In this document: piece by piece, positions 30,185-43,872 of the stretch | How the letters are laid out: the number at the start of each line of letters is the position of its first letter | Numbering within the stretch: position 1 is the first letter of the stretch | Origin: Piscicola geometra | Lineage: Eukaryota > Annelida > Clitellata > Hirudinida > Piscicolidae | Assembly: GCA_943735955.1 (NCBI GenBank) | Contig: OX030955.1 | Span: forward strand, 7,986,269 to 8,050,268 | Length of the DNA stretch: 64,000 bases | Direction of reading: 5' to 3' | Translations under genes and position numbers: made by a program | Notes under the pieces: model-generated | What the model was told of the DNA's origin: nothing | Databases searched by the model: none | The model's input: the letters and a program-made list of their open reading frames with translations, nothing else

Positions 30185-31945
30185 TGAATAAGTTCATTTA
30201 TATTTTTCTCTACAACTTCATCATCGATTGAGAACTAGCAAACATTTGTCAAACTCTTCAAGATTGCGGCTCACTCGCTTCACTGAACTTTCTTTTGCGC
30301 TTTGAAAACGTACAAATGCCTCTGTGCAACCCTCGAAAGCTACGAATCGAGTTTTACAAACATTTGAGCCGAGTGATATTTGAAGTTGGGTCGTAAAAAC
30401 TGTTTTATTTTTATATGAGTTGCAGCACAACTTTGGTGGAATATTGATAATGGCCATAAAACACTGTGGATTGGGAAGCGCTCAATAGATTTTTCAGACA
30501 AGCATTACTTTATAATGCGAACGATCATTCACGTTTGCATGCAGTTCTTCGAAAGCAGAAGGAATCCTCTTTCAAACGCTTCAGACGTGGTTGGGATGTT
30601 GTGGAAACAGGACAACTTTTTGGGACATGCTTTCACTTGCACATCAATTAATCAATCAATTAAATACATTTCTATAGCGCTCTTTCCTCGAATTCACATC
30701 ATTCACAAACAAACCAAATATCTTTTAAAATTCTTTTCTATAGCCTCCATTGGGTCCTATCTATTCAATTCAAACTTTCACCACCTCTTATCGCCTTCCA
30801 GGCTGCCTCATTTAAATGAACATGTAGAAATGAAAAAAACTTTTAGAATGTTGATTTAACTCATTAAGGATTTTATCAAAAGATTCGAAAACAATTAGAT
30901 TCATTTTTTAAAGTGTTAAACCTTGAAGCTTCAAGCTGTCTTTAAAACCTAGACGACATTTTGTTGAAGAAGAAATGAAATATAGAGTATTAGAAACTTT
31001 GTAATGTAATCTGAGGTAAACATTAGAATGCATACCATCATTAGATGACTCCTGTGGCCAAAAAACAAAACCATATTGCATTAAAATAATAAGTCTAGTA
31101 AAAGTTCATAAATATTGTTCTTCAAGAAAATATTTCTATAATTAAATAGTTTTTTGCATAATATGCAAATTATGCAAACTAAGATTGTGTTTGTGGGAAA
31201 GGCTTTTCAATAATAAAGATGATTTTTTGGTATATTTATTTCGTTTTCATTAAATTTCGGCACGCGAATCTTAATTTTACAGAATTTGTTTTTCCGTAAA
31301 ATGCATTATGTGCACACAGATATAAAAAAAACAGAGAAAAAAATGTAGCTTTGAGTGAATGATCGGCAAGAAAGCTCGAGATAAGATTGATCTTGGATCT
31401 GATCATTTGAAAAGATTAAAAACTTCAAAAAGTTAACTTTAAGCCCTCTCTAAAAATTTTTGCATTAATTCATTTTTAAATAAATAAAAACTTTGTTACG
31501 ACGGCAAGTCATGAAAAGAAGTAAAAATGCATCTGAGATGTTCCACGCCATGTTCGTTTCGTGACGTGAATGGACTTCGTTTGCAGTGACAAGAGCATTT
31601 ATGGTGTCTGTCTTTCCCTTCATGCATACACCTACCAGCCACTCCTTCTTTCGCCTCGCATCACCTCTCTGCCAAAACAAGTTGCAGAGCTAGTCAATTT
31701 TTTTATCTTTGAATATTTTGTTTTCGAATCTGATAATGGCTTCTTATGTTGAGGAGAGAGATTACTTTAACGACATAATCTCGAGAGACGTGTGGAATGG
31801 AGTAGAAGGAGCATTCTCTACATTTCAAGTGTCTTCCCTTAAAGTCAACACAGACTTGTGCGTTCATAAGAACTTCCTCTGCGGAATTTCTTAGAGTTGA
31901 ACGGAAATGTAAGAAGAAGCTGGAAAAAGCTTCCACGGGAACTTC
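30185..31945. other. No gene seen; one LINE-tail-like scrap
   Basis: Unique AT-rich DNA. About 30645-30690 carries ATCAATCAATTAAATACATT and then TCTATAGCGCTCTTT, related to copies near 13965, 35490 and 38225. Confidence 0.45.
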
Positions 31946-31949
31946 ATTA

Positions 31950-32056
31950 AGATCATCATCCTCAACATCATCGTCATCACCATCATCATTATCACCATCA
32001 TCATTATCACCATCATCATTATCACCATCATCATTATCACCATCATCATTATCATC

Positions 32057-32100
<44 letters not shown>

Positions 32101-32155
32101 TATCATCATCATCGAGTGGGCGCAGATAAGAGGTCAGGAGGATTTTTCCCCGCAG
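31950..32155 (+). repeat. ATC array followed by a conserved GCAGATAAGAGGTCAGGAGG block
   Basis: (ATC)n with CACCATCATCATT units runs to 32113, directly followed by GGGCGCAGATAAGAGGTCAG. The same ATC head plus block occurs near 39290 and 44998, so this is an interspersed repeat family. Confidence 0.75.
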
Positions 32156-32159
32156 CATT

Positions 32160-35100
32160 TATCACGTGTGGGAGAGTTGAGAAAGTAAAATGGGGAAAGA
32201 ATTTTTCATTTTAAGACAAAAGGATTAAGAAGTTTGATTTAAAACCTGCAATTAATTTGCGGAAAGTTAAAATGTAGCAGCATCTTTCTAAGGCGTTTCA
32301 TGTGACGTTGTCTGTGTAACGTTCCATTGTGACGTAGGCTGAGTTGGCCTTCAAAGGGAGGGAAAGTAATTTGTGAGAGGCGTAAACTCTGGCACCTCAT
32401 GAGGCTCGGACGAGTTCTGGTGCTCACAATCAATTACGAAACACGTAATTTTATGTGCTTTGGTGAGTGTCCGAGTGCTCACATCTTATCGTGTGTGAAG
32501 GCGATGAATGTCCTTTCCCTGTGCAGACTCTGTTGAGGAAAGCAAGCACAATCATTCGACATCACATAAATCTCCCTGATGCTATCTCCATCTGCCCAAG
32601 TATCTCTAGTACAGTCTGCATCTGCATAAGTATTTCTAGTGCACCTTACATCTACATAAGTATCTTCAGTGCACTCTTACCGTTCAGGAATGCTGAAAGG
32701 ATTCCATCTTTGAGCTCCCAGAGAAGCCGCCATTAAGTTGCACCTATTCCTCTTCTCCTTTTGTTTATCCACTCTCAAGTATCTATCAATTTTACATCTA
32801 TTCCGTCATTTGGATGCAATTGCATTCCAGCATTCCATCATGAGCAACTCCTTTGAAATACGCAATTTTCGCAATAAAGTCACTTAGCGATGCCATTACT
32901 TGGTGCTTGCAATACAGACCTTCAAAGGGAGACAGAGCTGCGGTTTTACTTTGGTCCTTCCAGCATGAGACAGAGCAAACGACTGGTCAAAGGGCGACAT
33001 TGAAAATTAAAATGATTTAGAGTTTTAAATATCCGAATTCTTCAAACTGAATGTTATATATCACTATAAACACTGACATCTGGTGATGGAAAACGGGATT
33101 TCCAAACAGTCTGAGGAAGAAGGGCACTCCTTGCACTGCACGCCTCTCCAATGCTCCTAAGCATGCAACAGAACATCATTTAAAAACGAATTTATTTTGC
33201 ATCAGATTTCTTCCCCTTATTGATACAGATTTAGATATTGTTTGTTAAAAGCCTAATTCACTTTTATACTTTTTTTCTGAGCGTAAAGTTTTGAAACTTC
33301 AATAAAGTTTGCTTCTCATGAGGTTTGCGAGCATTTTCAAGCAAACAGGGCGCTTGGATGGCAAGTCTCTTCAGTCACCCTCAACGGAAGGTTTACGGGA
33401 CTGCAGGAGACCAGACTTGCATGTTTTACATACTCGTGTTTTTTAATAGTTTCATGTAATAATAAAGTTTTCGACCATTAATAATAGCATGATAATGTGA
33501 ATTTTTTTTAAATATTTCTGTTTCATCAAACTTTTAAAAAGTATAATTTTTCTTCCGTTTTTAGATATTTTGCCACCGGATGACAACGAAGACATGAATT
33601 TTGAGTCGCTTAAGTGAATTCTTTTTGTTTTTTTTCGCATTTAACAATTTTTCCAGTACAAGTCGCTTCCATTAAAAGTTCCATTTTGTCCTTCACTCTA
33701 ATTTTAATTCTTTAAGTTTTTTCATTAAAGCGTAAACTTTTTTGATAATTTATTTTCAACTTCTATGACAGGTTTCGTGATCAATCAAGATAAAGATATG
33801 CTCAAAGTTTTTTAATGGACTTAAATATTTTAAAGACGAAATATTTTTCGTACTAAAAGCGTAAATTAAATATCTTTCAATATTTGGTTATAATTTTATT
33901 CTAGTTCTAAGTTAATTTTATTAAGAAATACTATTTATTTTTGAATAATTTCCTTTCCTAAAAACGTTAATGGTATGTGAAATGAATTTACAATTTGTTT
34001 CCAAAAAATGCTAAAAGCAGGCTTACACGACTTTAAGGACTACGCACTCTTCCTATAAACCCTTTTAGAGTACTACACGTCAGTTCGTTTCCACGAAGAA
34101 GAATTCTTGAGACAAGAACAAAAACAACTGCTGGCTGATTGGACGCTGTGAAGCATGTGCCGTGTGATAAATGAGGAATCAAGACCTCAAAGATGACCAT
34201 GATGCAATGAGATTACAGATATAACATGGGAGGAAAAGTTATCCTATGTAGTGTTTGATAAAATGTTTAGAATGTCACAAGACTTCTTCCATTGCCATAT
34301 CTCAAATTTGAAAGAATAATTTTTTACCAACATATTACAATTTTTGGTTGATAGAAAACAAGCCAAAAATATTCAAACGGAAAAAAGTTGAGACGCAAGA
34401 AGATCTTTCAAGTCCCACAGGCACATGCCACAACATCTGGAGCCTATGAAGCTTGAAAGTCAACAAATTTTTCTAAATCCTTATGGGGCCCAGCTCGCTC
34501 AAAGATATAATTTGAAAAACTATAGTTTTTTAGAATTTTTTTCCGCCGACTATTTCTATCAACAAAGAGATTTGTCAGAGCAAAATTCTGAAGCAATAAG
34601 CGACCAAAGAGTTGTTATTGGAAATTCTGGAAGCTTATGTAGGCTTATTCCACTCGACAAGGTAGTCCATTCATTGTAGTGAGTTGCGTCTTAAAGCAGG
34701 TCTTTAAAAACTATTTCCTGCTATTACATGAACTACAAGACGATGCCACAAGTGAGTGAAAAACTTGAAAGAGAATCATGAGTGAAGACATGCGAAAGAT
34801 AATTACTTTTTGAGAGGGAAATTTGTTTGAAGAGGTGTTGTTGGTGCTTCGGCTTGTGAATGTTTGCTCGACCAGCTGTGCGGTGTTTGCTGAGCGAGAT
34901 CGAAGTGTTGTGAGTGCGCTTCATTGCCTCCAGTCACCAGCACCAGTTTTAAGGCTGTATCCTCAAGCGTGTTTTTCAAAATACCTCCAAAAATACTCGA
35001 TTCGCGTGGCCAAAGGCTTGATAGTAAGAGTAAGCCCTGCACGCGCCTGACAGATATGATAGCAAAATTCGTTCGAAAGGATTTGGAATTGGTGACAAAA

Positions 35101-35638
35101 CATAAGCCCCTGCATCACACAGACTCCCATGTGTGCGTGCACGTGCGCTCTGAAGGAGAGTCTATTTATACGCTGCGCTATTGATAGCAAACAACGAAAG
35201 CAGACCTAATGTGAACTGTGGAGGCGTGACGAAAAGTTTATCAACTGAAAGATTTTGCAAGGAGAGATGGACTTCAACTAAAATCACTCCAAGGCTTGCT
35301 AGAAACCTGTTTCAATTGCTGTTTCAACTGACTGAGTTTCGTCGATTCGAGGTGGAGGTAAGTTGAGCACAGATTTTACAGTTTTCTTGTTGGAAACTTG
35401 AAAGAATCCTTTGAATTAAAGACCAATTGTGATTATTCTTCAAATATTTTTTAATTAATGTCTCTTCTAAAAGCGGCTTAGAAACTACTTGATTAAAGAG
35501 CGCTTTTAAACTTGATAAAAGCGCTATACAAATTCATTTGATTTATCGATTGAACATCAATCAATTGAACGATTCAAGACGTTCCAAGTAGATTCCTCTT
35601 TAACACTGTTTGAAAGGAAAACAACAATTGAGATACTG
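32160..35638. other. No gene seen
   Basis: About 3.5 kb of unique AT-rich DNA upstream of the receptor gene. Several short frames (for example 34425-34679) have mixed composition but no recognisable motif. A CR1/L2-like tail scrap (reverse orientation, AAAAGCGCTATACAAATT) lies at about 35490-35570. Confidence 0.45.
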
Positions 35639-38600
35639 ATGATGATGATAATGGGGATGTTGCTGATTATGATGAAATACCAAGGATTAGTAAACAAATT
35701 GATGCTGTGGTTTATGAAGGAAGCAAATGACCGCCTGTTTAGGAAGGAAAAAGTTGCATCGATGCATCAAAAATGCGTTGAAAATGTTTCCAAAAGTGTT
35801 TTGAGAAAGAAGCGAACCTCTTGTAGATCGTTGCAGAGAAGAAGCCTGCCAACTGGCAAAGACTTTCACCTGTCTGAACTAATTACACTGAAAAGTAAAA
35901 AAAAGATTTTGTTGTTCCTGATGATGATGTCGCTGCAGCACACATCAGCCGAAACGACTGACCAGTTTCTCACTACATCTTCTTCTTTCCAACCACCCAC
36001 ATCCCTTTCCAGCTCTTCCTTCCCACCACCACCCACCACTCTTTTCGTCGTCACCAATGGCTACGACGACAGCGTCTTCTACTACGACGAGCCTCTGACC
36101 GACGAAACGTGGACCTTCCAGCTCGAAACCGCCATCGTCTCCATCGTCTACAGCATCACCTTCGTGTGTGGCAGTGTGGGCAACGGGCTGGTGATCGTGT
36201 GCATCCTCAAGTTCCGAAGGATGCGTTCAGTCACCAACGTTTTCCTGCTGTCACTCGCTCTTGCAGACCTCATGCTGGTGCTGGTGTGCGTGCCTGTCAA
36301 GGTGGGTCGGTGTGTGGGAGAAGGGGAAGGGTGGGTTGGTGTGTGGGAGGGGTGAAGGGTGGGTTGGTGTGTTGGAGGGTGGGTCGGTGTGTGGGAGGGT
36401 GTGAAGGGTGGGTTGGTGTGTGGGAGGGGTGAAAGGTGGGTTGGTGTGTGGGAGGGTGGGTCGGTGTGTGGGAGGGTGTAAAGGGTGGGTTGGTGTGTGG
36501 GAAAGGGGGAAGGGTGGGTTGGTGTGTGGGAGGGTGGGAAGGGTGGGTTGGTGTGTGGGAGGGGTGAAGGGTGGGTTGGTGTGTGGGAGTGGTGAAGGGT
36601 GGGTTGGTGTGTGGGAGGGGTGAAGGGTGGGTTGGTGTGTGGGAGGGGTGAAGGGTATGTTGGTGTGTGGGAGGGTGGGAAGGGTGGGTCGGTGTGTGGG
36701 AGAGTGGGAAGGGTGGGGTGGAAAATACTAGCAATGGGGGGAGTGATTGTTTGGAAAAAAGGTGTTCTTAACGATGTGAAATCCAACTAGAAATCTGAAG
36801 ATTCAGGGCATTTGAGACTTTTATGATTGAAAACAGCCAGTCTTCTTTACGCGAAAATATCTTTCATGTTGTTGTTGAAACTATTTGTTTTATTACTTTC
36901 GGCAAAAAGCAAGTAAATAGCAGTTGTTTTAGTTTTATTTTTTTTGACAAAATGTGAAGTTTGGAGAAATTTACTGCTTTGCCATTTCCTTTTAGTGCTC
37001 GTTCCAGCTCTTCGTGTGCCTTTGACTGTTTCTGGAAAAAAGTTGAAGTAATTTTATTTTAAACTTTTTCCAAATCTGAGACAGAAATTCTTTCGTTTAT
37101 TTATGAACATGATTAGTCTCACAAATGTAATTTACTTTTTAAATTACGAAAATAGCAATTTTTAAAGCGTGGTTAATTAAATAAATGTGAATGTTTAATT
37201 TGCGGAGTTCGGTGGAGGTGCGCATGATTCATGTCGTTTGCAAACCTTTTGGCACTCTGGCATTCATTCAAGTCGAACCGAAAAAGATGCTTCGAGTCAC
37301 TTTCACTCCTGCTCAGTGGCACACCTGCATCACACAACCTTCTTCTCAAACAAAGTGAAAATACTTTTGAAAACTGAAAACCTTGAAAACACATGTTTGC
37401 ACACCTTTTAGACCGAAGCGCTTTTTGGAAACTTCAGATTCACTTTTTCGATCTGCTCACGTACTTCTATAAAGCCAATTTTTCCAAAGATTTTGAAGTT
37501 GAGGCTTACCTGAAAATGTTTATGGCTTTAAAAACAATTTTTTGTAATTCGCTTCTATTGTTTCAGTGAGTTTATGGACAAAGTGTAAGAATGCGTTACG
37601 AACCCGCTGATTATTTTGATTACTTCGAAGTCTTCATGGTAAACAAGAGTGTCCAGATAGAAATAAAAAGATCCGATTAAATGAGTTACTGAGATAGTGA
37701 AGTGAAAACTCCAATAAATAAAAGTGTGAAAGGCTTTGGAGAATGGCTGGTTTGATTAAATGTGAATTGCATGGCCAGGAGACCTTTGTTGATAGGCGAT
37801 GCAAGCATCTACCACGCAACGCTTCTTCATTCACTCTTTTTAATTCACAAAAGCAATATGTTTTTCGTTTTCCAATAGCTTCAATACTTTTGAAAAGTAA
37901 AAACTCGCTGAATTAAGCGGCACTGTCAATAAGGCAACAGCGACACTTTGCAATGTCCGAAACGGATTGTTGTTTTATTGGATCGGGCATAAAATGGTGT
38001 GAGAGCATATGCATCACTTCGAATGGAAATTTGTAAAAATGCAAATTGAGTCGATGTTTCCATTGTTTTTCACGAAAATGCCGAAGTTTGAGAAATTGGA
38101 AGGAAGCAAATACACACTTTTCACGTAAAAATATAATTTTTCAATACATTTTGCATATTTCAGAAAGCCTACAGTTTTTATTGCTTCAAAAACTCCATCT
38201 CGAGTATTCATAAATCGAATCTAAATCTAATCTAATTTATTTATAGAGCGCTTTTTATGAAATTCAAAATTGCTCAATAATTTTTTTTAAATAACAGTTT
38301 TTAAACCCTTTAAAATATATAGCTATATAAGTATAAATAAAATGCAATAAGAACTTGCCGATCCTACAACCGAGTTTCAAAAATGCCTTTAGTGTAGAGC
38401 ATGTACTCTCGCTTTGTTATGTTTTCATTTCATAATTTTAAATGTACATTTTTAAAACTTTTAGAAAAAACAAAATCAAAGCACACCAAGATAAGAACAA
38501 AACGCTAAAAGAACTTTTATTGATTTAGATTGCAATAAAGAGACTCAACTTCTCATGATTCAATGTTTTATTGGCAAAGTTTTATTTTTATTTAGTTTTG

Positions 38601-39202
38601 GGATTTTTTTATTTTAATAAAAAAAAATATTAATTTTATAGCATTGAAAAAGAAAATAGAATAAGACGCATGAATGCATTGATCGAAACGAGTACATAAA
38701 AAATTATTTTGCAAAATCAATTTGAAAAAAAGTTTCTTTGAAAATACTTTTAAAATGATTTTCTAGTCAATTGAAATATAGTTTTCCAATAAAGTTTGAG
38801 CAGAAACTAAAAAGATACTGGAAAAACCAGACCGCTTTGATTGCGAATGCTGTTAAAGAGCATAATTCTGCTTATCTTTCCAGACAATGTTAAGAAAGCT
38901 TTTTCAAACTCTTACTACTGATGTCGTGGCAGCTTATATTTTTAATATTTTGAAAGCTTTAAGCTTTTGCGTCGTTTTCCTCTGCAAGCGGCTTTCTATA
39001 TCTGACAAATCGGCACGTAGAGAATATTTTTAGAACATTGTTCTTGGCTGCAATGTCAATGATACTTTCCCCAGAACAATTATTGTTCTCGTGAAAAAAA
39101 ATTTTTAAGTAAAAAAACAAAGAATTTAATACTTGGAGTTCATTTGGTGTGACCTCCTTCGTCATCATCATCATCATTATCATCACCATTATCATCATCA
39201 TT

Positions 39203-39239
<37 letters not shown>

Positions 39240-42200
39240 GCATCATCATAATTATCTTCATCCCCATCTTTATTATCATCATCATCAAGAGGGTGCAGAT
39301 AAGAGGTCAGGAGATTTCTTTTTCACGACGCGACGAAATCTTTCCTTCCACTGCCTTGTTAAGACTCCCTTGTGCGGCAGACTGCATTTACCTCTTTCTA
39401 GCAGAGCTTCGAAATACCGGTTGTTTCAACTTTATTGAAGTTTTGGTTTTTATAAAAAAGAAATGAATGCAATAAAAGACATTACAGAACGACGGCGATG
39501 TTATAAAAAGACGTTATTGCAGACAACTTCTAGACCAATGCAGTCTTGACGAAGATTCTAATTTCATGATCGGAAGTGACATCGACTAATGCTTTGCCAC
39601 GTCTTCTTAGCCAATCACTGGCGTCTCCTCACTTCCGTATCCATAGCAACCTCCTTCTTATTGCTGTTTAAAAAAGAACTTCATTTGTACTCAATTTAAG
39701 TTTTTAAATCCACTTTTATAGATACATTAGCAAACTTGAGTATCGAAGAAATTTTTTTTTTCTCAAAAACCAGTTTCGCAACACCATCGTCACCCCTCCT
39801 ACGCATCTCCACTTCATATCATTAGACATACTTTGATCTCTCTTCCTAAAGAAGTTATGCCACAAAAAGTGATCACGCAACCACAAATTAGCTTCAGGCC
39901 TAAGCCTTTCAGACAAATTAAAACCGAGGTATTCGATAAAATAGGACTTTTCACAGTGCCGACTGAAAGCTTTCTGTTGCGGTCTTTCTGAGCTGTCTTG
40001 GTGCTGAAGGCTTGATGTTGGGATGGTGGCGTGATGCCTGTTTGAAATAACTATTTTTTGTAAGGGATCCATTGTTAAACACAATTTTTTAATACTATCT
40101 ACTAATTTTCACTTTTTAAAGTTCTTCTTTTTGAAAAGACGACTGTAGAGCATTTTAATATTTTTTTTAACTTTTTATCGTATTTTCCTCAATCCATCTC
40201 CAATATTCGTCTAGTCTCAGTCGTCGTTTGATTGCCGCTGGAGCCGCCAAGTCAATAAAGATCCATCGCAAAAGCCTTCGGAATTTATTTTTCTTCATAC
40301 GTCGTAATCGAAGCGTGTTCGCCTGTCATTGCGCTAATATAAAAGATGCAATCAGCGTCAAACCGCTTCCGATGCGTCAACGAGATTTTTGAGTATTTTC
40401 AAGTGGGACAGTTGACGGTGGTGATGGAGAAGAAATACCGATGATTAATAAAAGTTGATGATAAAAAGATAAGTTTAATTGGAGTTCAGTTTTGGCTTTC
40501 CAGCACACTAAACTATAGATCACTACTTCAGAAGAAAACTTCACTCTGCTGCCTTCACTCAAGACACTTTTCTCCAACTTCTCCATTCATTCGTTTCAGT
40601 TTAATATCGCTCGAGAAACTGAGAGTAAGTTCATTTTGGAAAAATTTAAAACTTTTCGATGAAGGGTTCTAAATATTTTATCTGATGAAAGCGTCTGAAG
40701 ACTGCATTGAATAGGATTGATGGGGTTGAGGGCAGGAGAGGAGAGGAGAATCAATCTTTTCGGATTGAAAAGGTTTTAATCATATTTGAAATTCACTAAA
40801 GAAAAAATGGAGTAAGATCCTTTTAATGCCAGATTATTTGTCTATTTATTATGAGATTATCTCCGAGCTTATTCGTTCCATCGACCGAAGCTCCAATAAA
40901 AGACGCATATCTTTATGAGGTTTTGGAACATTATGGCGAGGAATGATGAAGCAGAATGCATTTTTAATCACTGAATTTTGTGAAATTAAAACATATAAAA
41001 ATATTTTGAGTTCTAGAATATTCATCAATATTAAAGATTTGTGTTCCGTGTGACACTTCAATCCCTGAGACTTGATTCATGGAGATTTATGGGAGGCTGC
41101 CTCGCCTGTTGTGATTTATTGGCCTTTTGACGTCCTGCTGTGGAAGATTTGTGTAGTTTGTCGTTTTGATTGCTTATTAAAGAGACATTTATCAACGCTT
41201 AATCTTTTGCTTAAATGTTATCAATAGAAATAATGAAAAAATTTCAAACTTCACTTTAGCTATTGTTCAATTCAGACAGTGTTTAATTCAGAATGAATAG
41301 CCTTGTTCTAAAAGCCTTATCTAATCTCGCTCCCACATCTCAGTCCCTCAACACAGCCATGTGCCTTTCAAATCCGCTCTTCAATTTTCAAACTTCTGTG
41401 GATATATTTGTTTTTTAATTTTACTATTCAAATTTCTATCATAGGGAGTTTTTGTGTTTCATGAAAGATATAGGATATCAAAAACATTGCTCGGAACTAA
41501 ATGAGCAGGTACAGTGTTATCTGATATCCAAACAACAAATTGTTATCTATTAATTTTTTATCTTTTTCACACACACAAATGCAAGCTAACACAAACACAC
41601 ATAAGCAAACACATATACACAAAAACGCACACACAAACATACACACACAAACACACATGTACAAGAATAAAAGCTCAGACATAAACTAGCACTTGAACAG
41701 TTATAAAGTTAGAGGTGCGAAGAAGGCAATTCTGAAAGGAACGATAAAGCTTGAGTGGTTCTCTGAACCAGGATGTCTCTCAAGAAAAAGAAAAAAATTA
41801 CTTGAGCGAAAGAGGTTAACAAAAAAGAAATCGAAATTATCAAAAAATGTGACTTTTCACCTAGATGAATTTGAAACGTGATGAGCAAGTCCTAATTGTT
41901 TAATTTTTCAAATAATATTTTGTCTAGTGAGTTTTTATGTGACTCATCATAAATGATGAGTGGGGCAAAAAAATTAGTTGAAAAAGTTGACATTTAAAAT
42001 AAATCAATTTCTTCAATTCGAAACAAACTGTTAAAATCCATACTAGAAACTAATAAAAATTCCAACTAAGGGCTTTTTTTAAACTTATAAAAAGTGTTAT
42101 GTGAATTAATTGGATTAATTGATTGATCCATTGATTGATTGATCGATTAAAAATCCTTCTCTAAAACCGGCAGTTGATCAAGTGGTTCACCTACTGCTGG

Positions 42201-43676
42201 ATGCTGGGCAAGACACTCTGCAAGCTGATCCACTACATCCAGAATGTCTCCGTCATCTGCAGTGTCCTCACGCTCACCTCCATCAGCATCGAGAGGTTTC
42301 TGCGCTTGGGATGGGATTAAGGAAAGCTCGATGGATTGGACGTTTTTTTATTGGATAAAAAACAAGTTTGTAAAATTGGATGATAAAGATGGATAGAAAG
42401 AAGGGTTGAGAAGAAGCAGATTGCATGTGAATAAATTGGGACTCGTGATGGGTCGATGGCGATGTCAATTGATATTGAAATACTTTTATGACATCTCAAT
42501 GGCGATATCGGCATTAATGCTGGGAGTTTCATGGCGGCCATATTAAAGAATTCATCATTTTCTTTGTTCTGATGAGTGGTGGGTGTTGTTTCCATGCCAG
42601 AACCGCTCTTTCTTGTTATCATAATCATCATCACCATCGTCTTCATCATCCTCCTCATTCCCGTAAACAAATTGTTCTTTGAGAAAAATCAAAAAAGAGG
42701 ACGCAGCAACCATCCAGCATTGAAGAAAACTGCACTGTTGGCATTTTGTAGAGGTTTGCGATCATTTGTGTTAGCATTTCATCAAAGTTTTTCTCATAAA
42801 AAAAATCATAATTTTTCATTATGTGAAGCAAATCGTCGTGTCAAACGCGGTTGAAAGCTCTATTAAAGTCTATAAAGTTGTGGTAGATCTTCCAGGTTGT
42901 GTTGGTGTTGCAATTGTTTTTCAATGATCAGCCTGCAGTTGAAAATCTGCTCTACAGTGCTACGCCAGCTCTGAAAAAAGCCAAAAACTCTGTTTATAAA
43001 AAATGACTGCACCAAAAAAGGCTCAAACGATTGCTAATCTAATGTTGACAACAAGTGTCCAAACTTCAGATTTGAGTCTCGAAAATTCAGAAAATGTTTT
43101 CATAGTTGTGTTTATGAAGCTTTTTGCATGGCGAAATTTATATCTCATTCATTTCACTTGTGGCTGCAAAAGAAAAGTGTCGAGGATGATGGAGTGGTGT
43201 GGATGATGAAGTTGTTTATATTAAAAGTATTTAATTAAAACTGACGTAGTAACAACTAAAATTCATTTTTGCAAGTTTTGGAAAAGGAAGATAGAGATGG
43301 ATGTTAGAGGGAAGAGAAAAAAAGAATGAAAACATTTAAAATAGAAGATCTTAGGAGGTTTCTGAAAGCTTGTTTATTCTCAAAGTGATTCGTTCTTTGA
43401 AAAGAAGTCTTTGAAAGGCTGACACTTTATGTCTCTTTTACCGTGTCTTCCTGTTTACGCCTCTGTCGGCAGTTTCGAATGCAATAAAACTAGCGCAACT
43501 TTTAATAATTAAATATATTATTTTTATATATTAAATAAAATGAAAAATAGAATAAGAAGGAGAAGAATAATGACAGGAAAGACCGTGTGAGGCATTGCTG
43601 TTATTATTCTTTAGATGCCGCCGAAGCATCTGCTGTACTGATTCATCGGCTGTCTTATTAACTCTTTTTTGGAGTA

Positions 43677-43747
<71 letters not shown>

Positions 43748-43748
43748 A

Positions 43749-43791
<43 letters not shown>

Positions 43792-43825
43792 GGATGAGGG
43801 TGATGATGATGACGATGACGATGAC

Positions 43826-43872
<47 letters not shown>

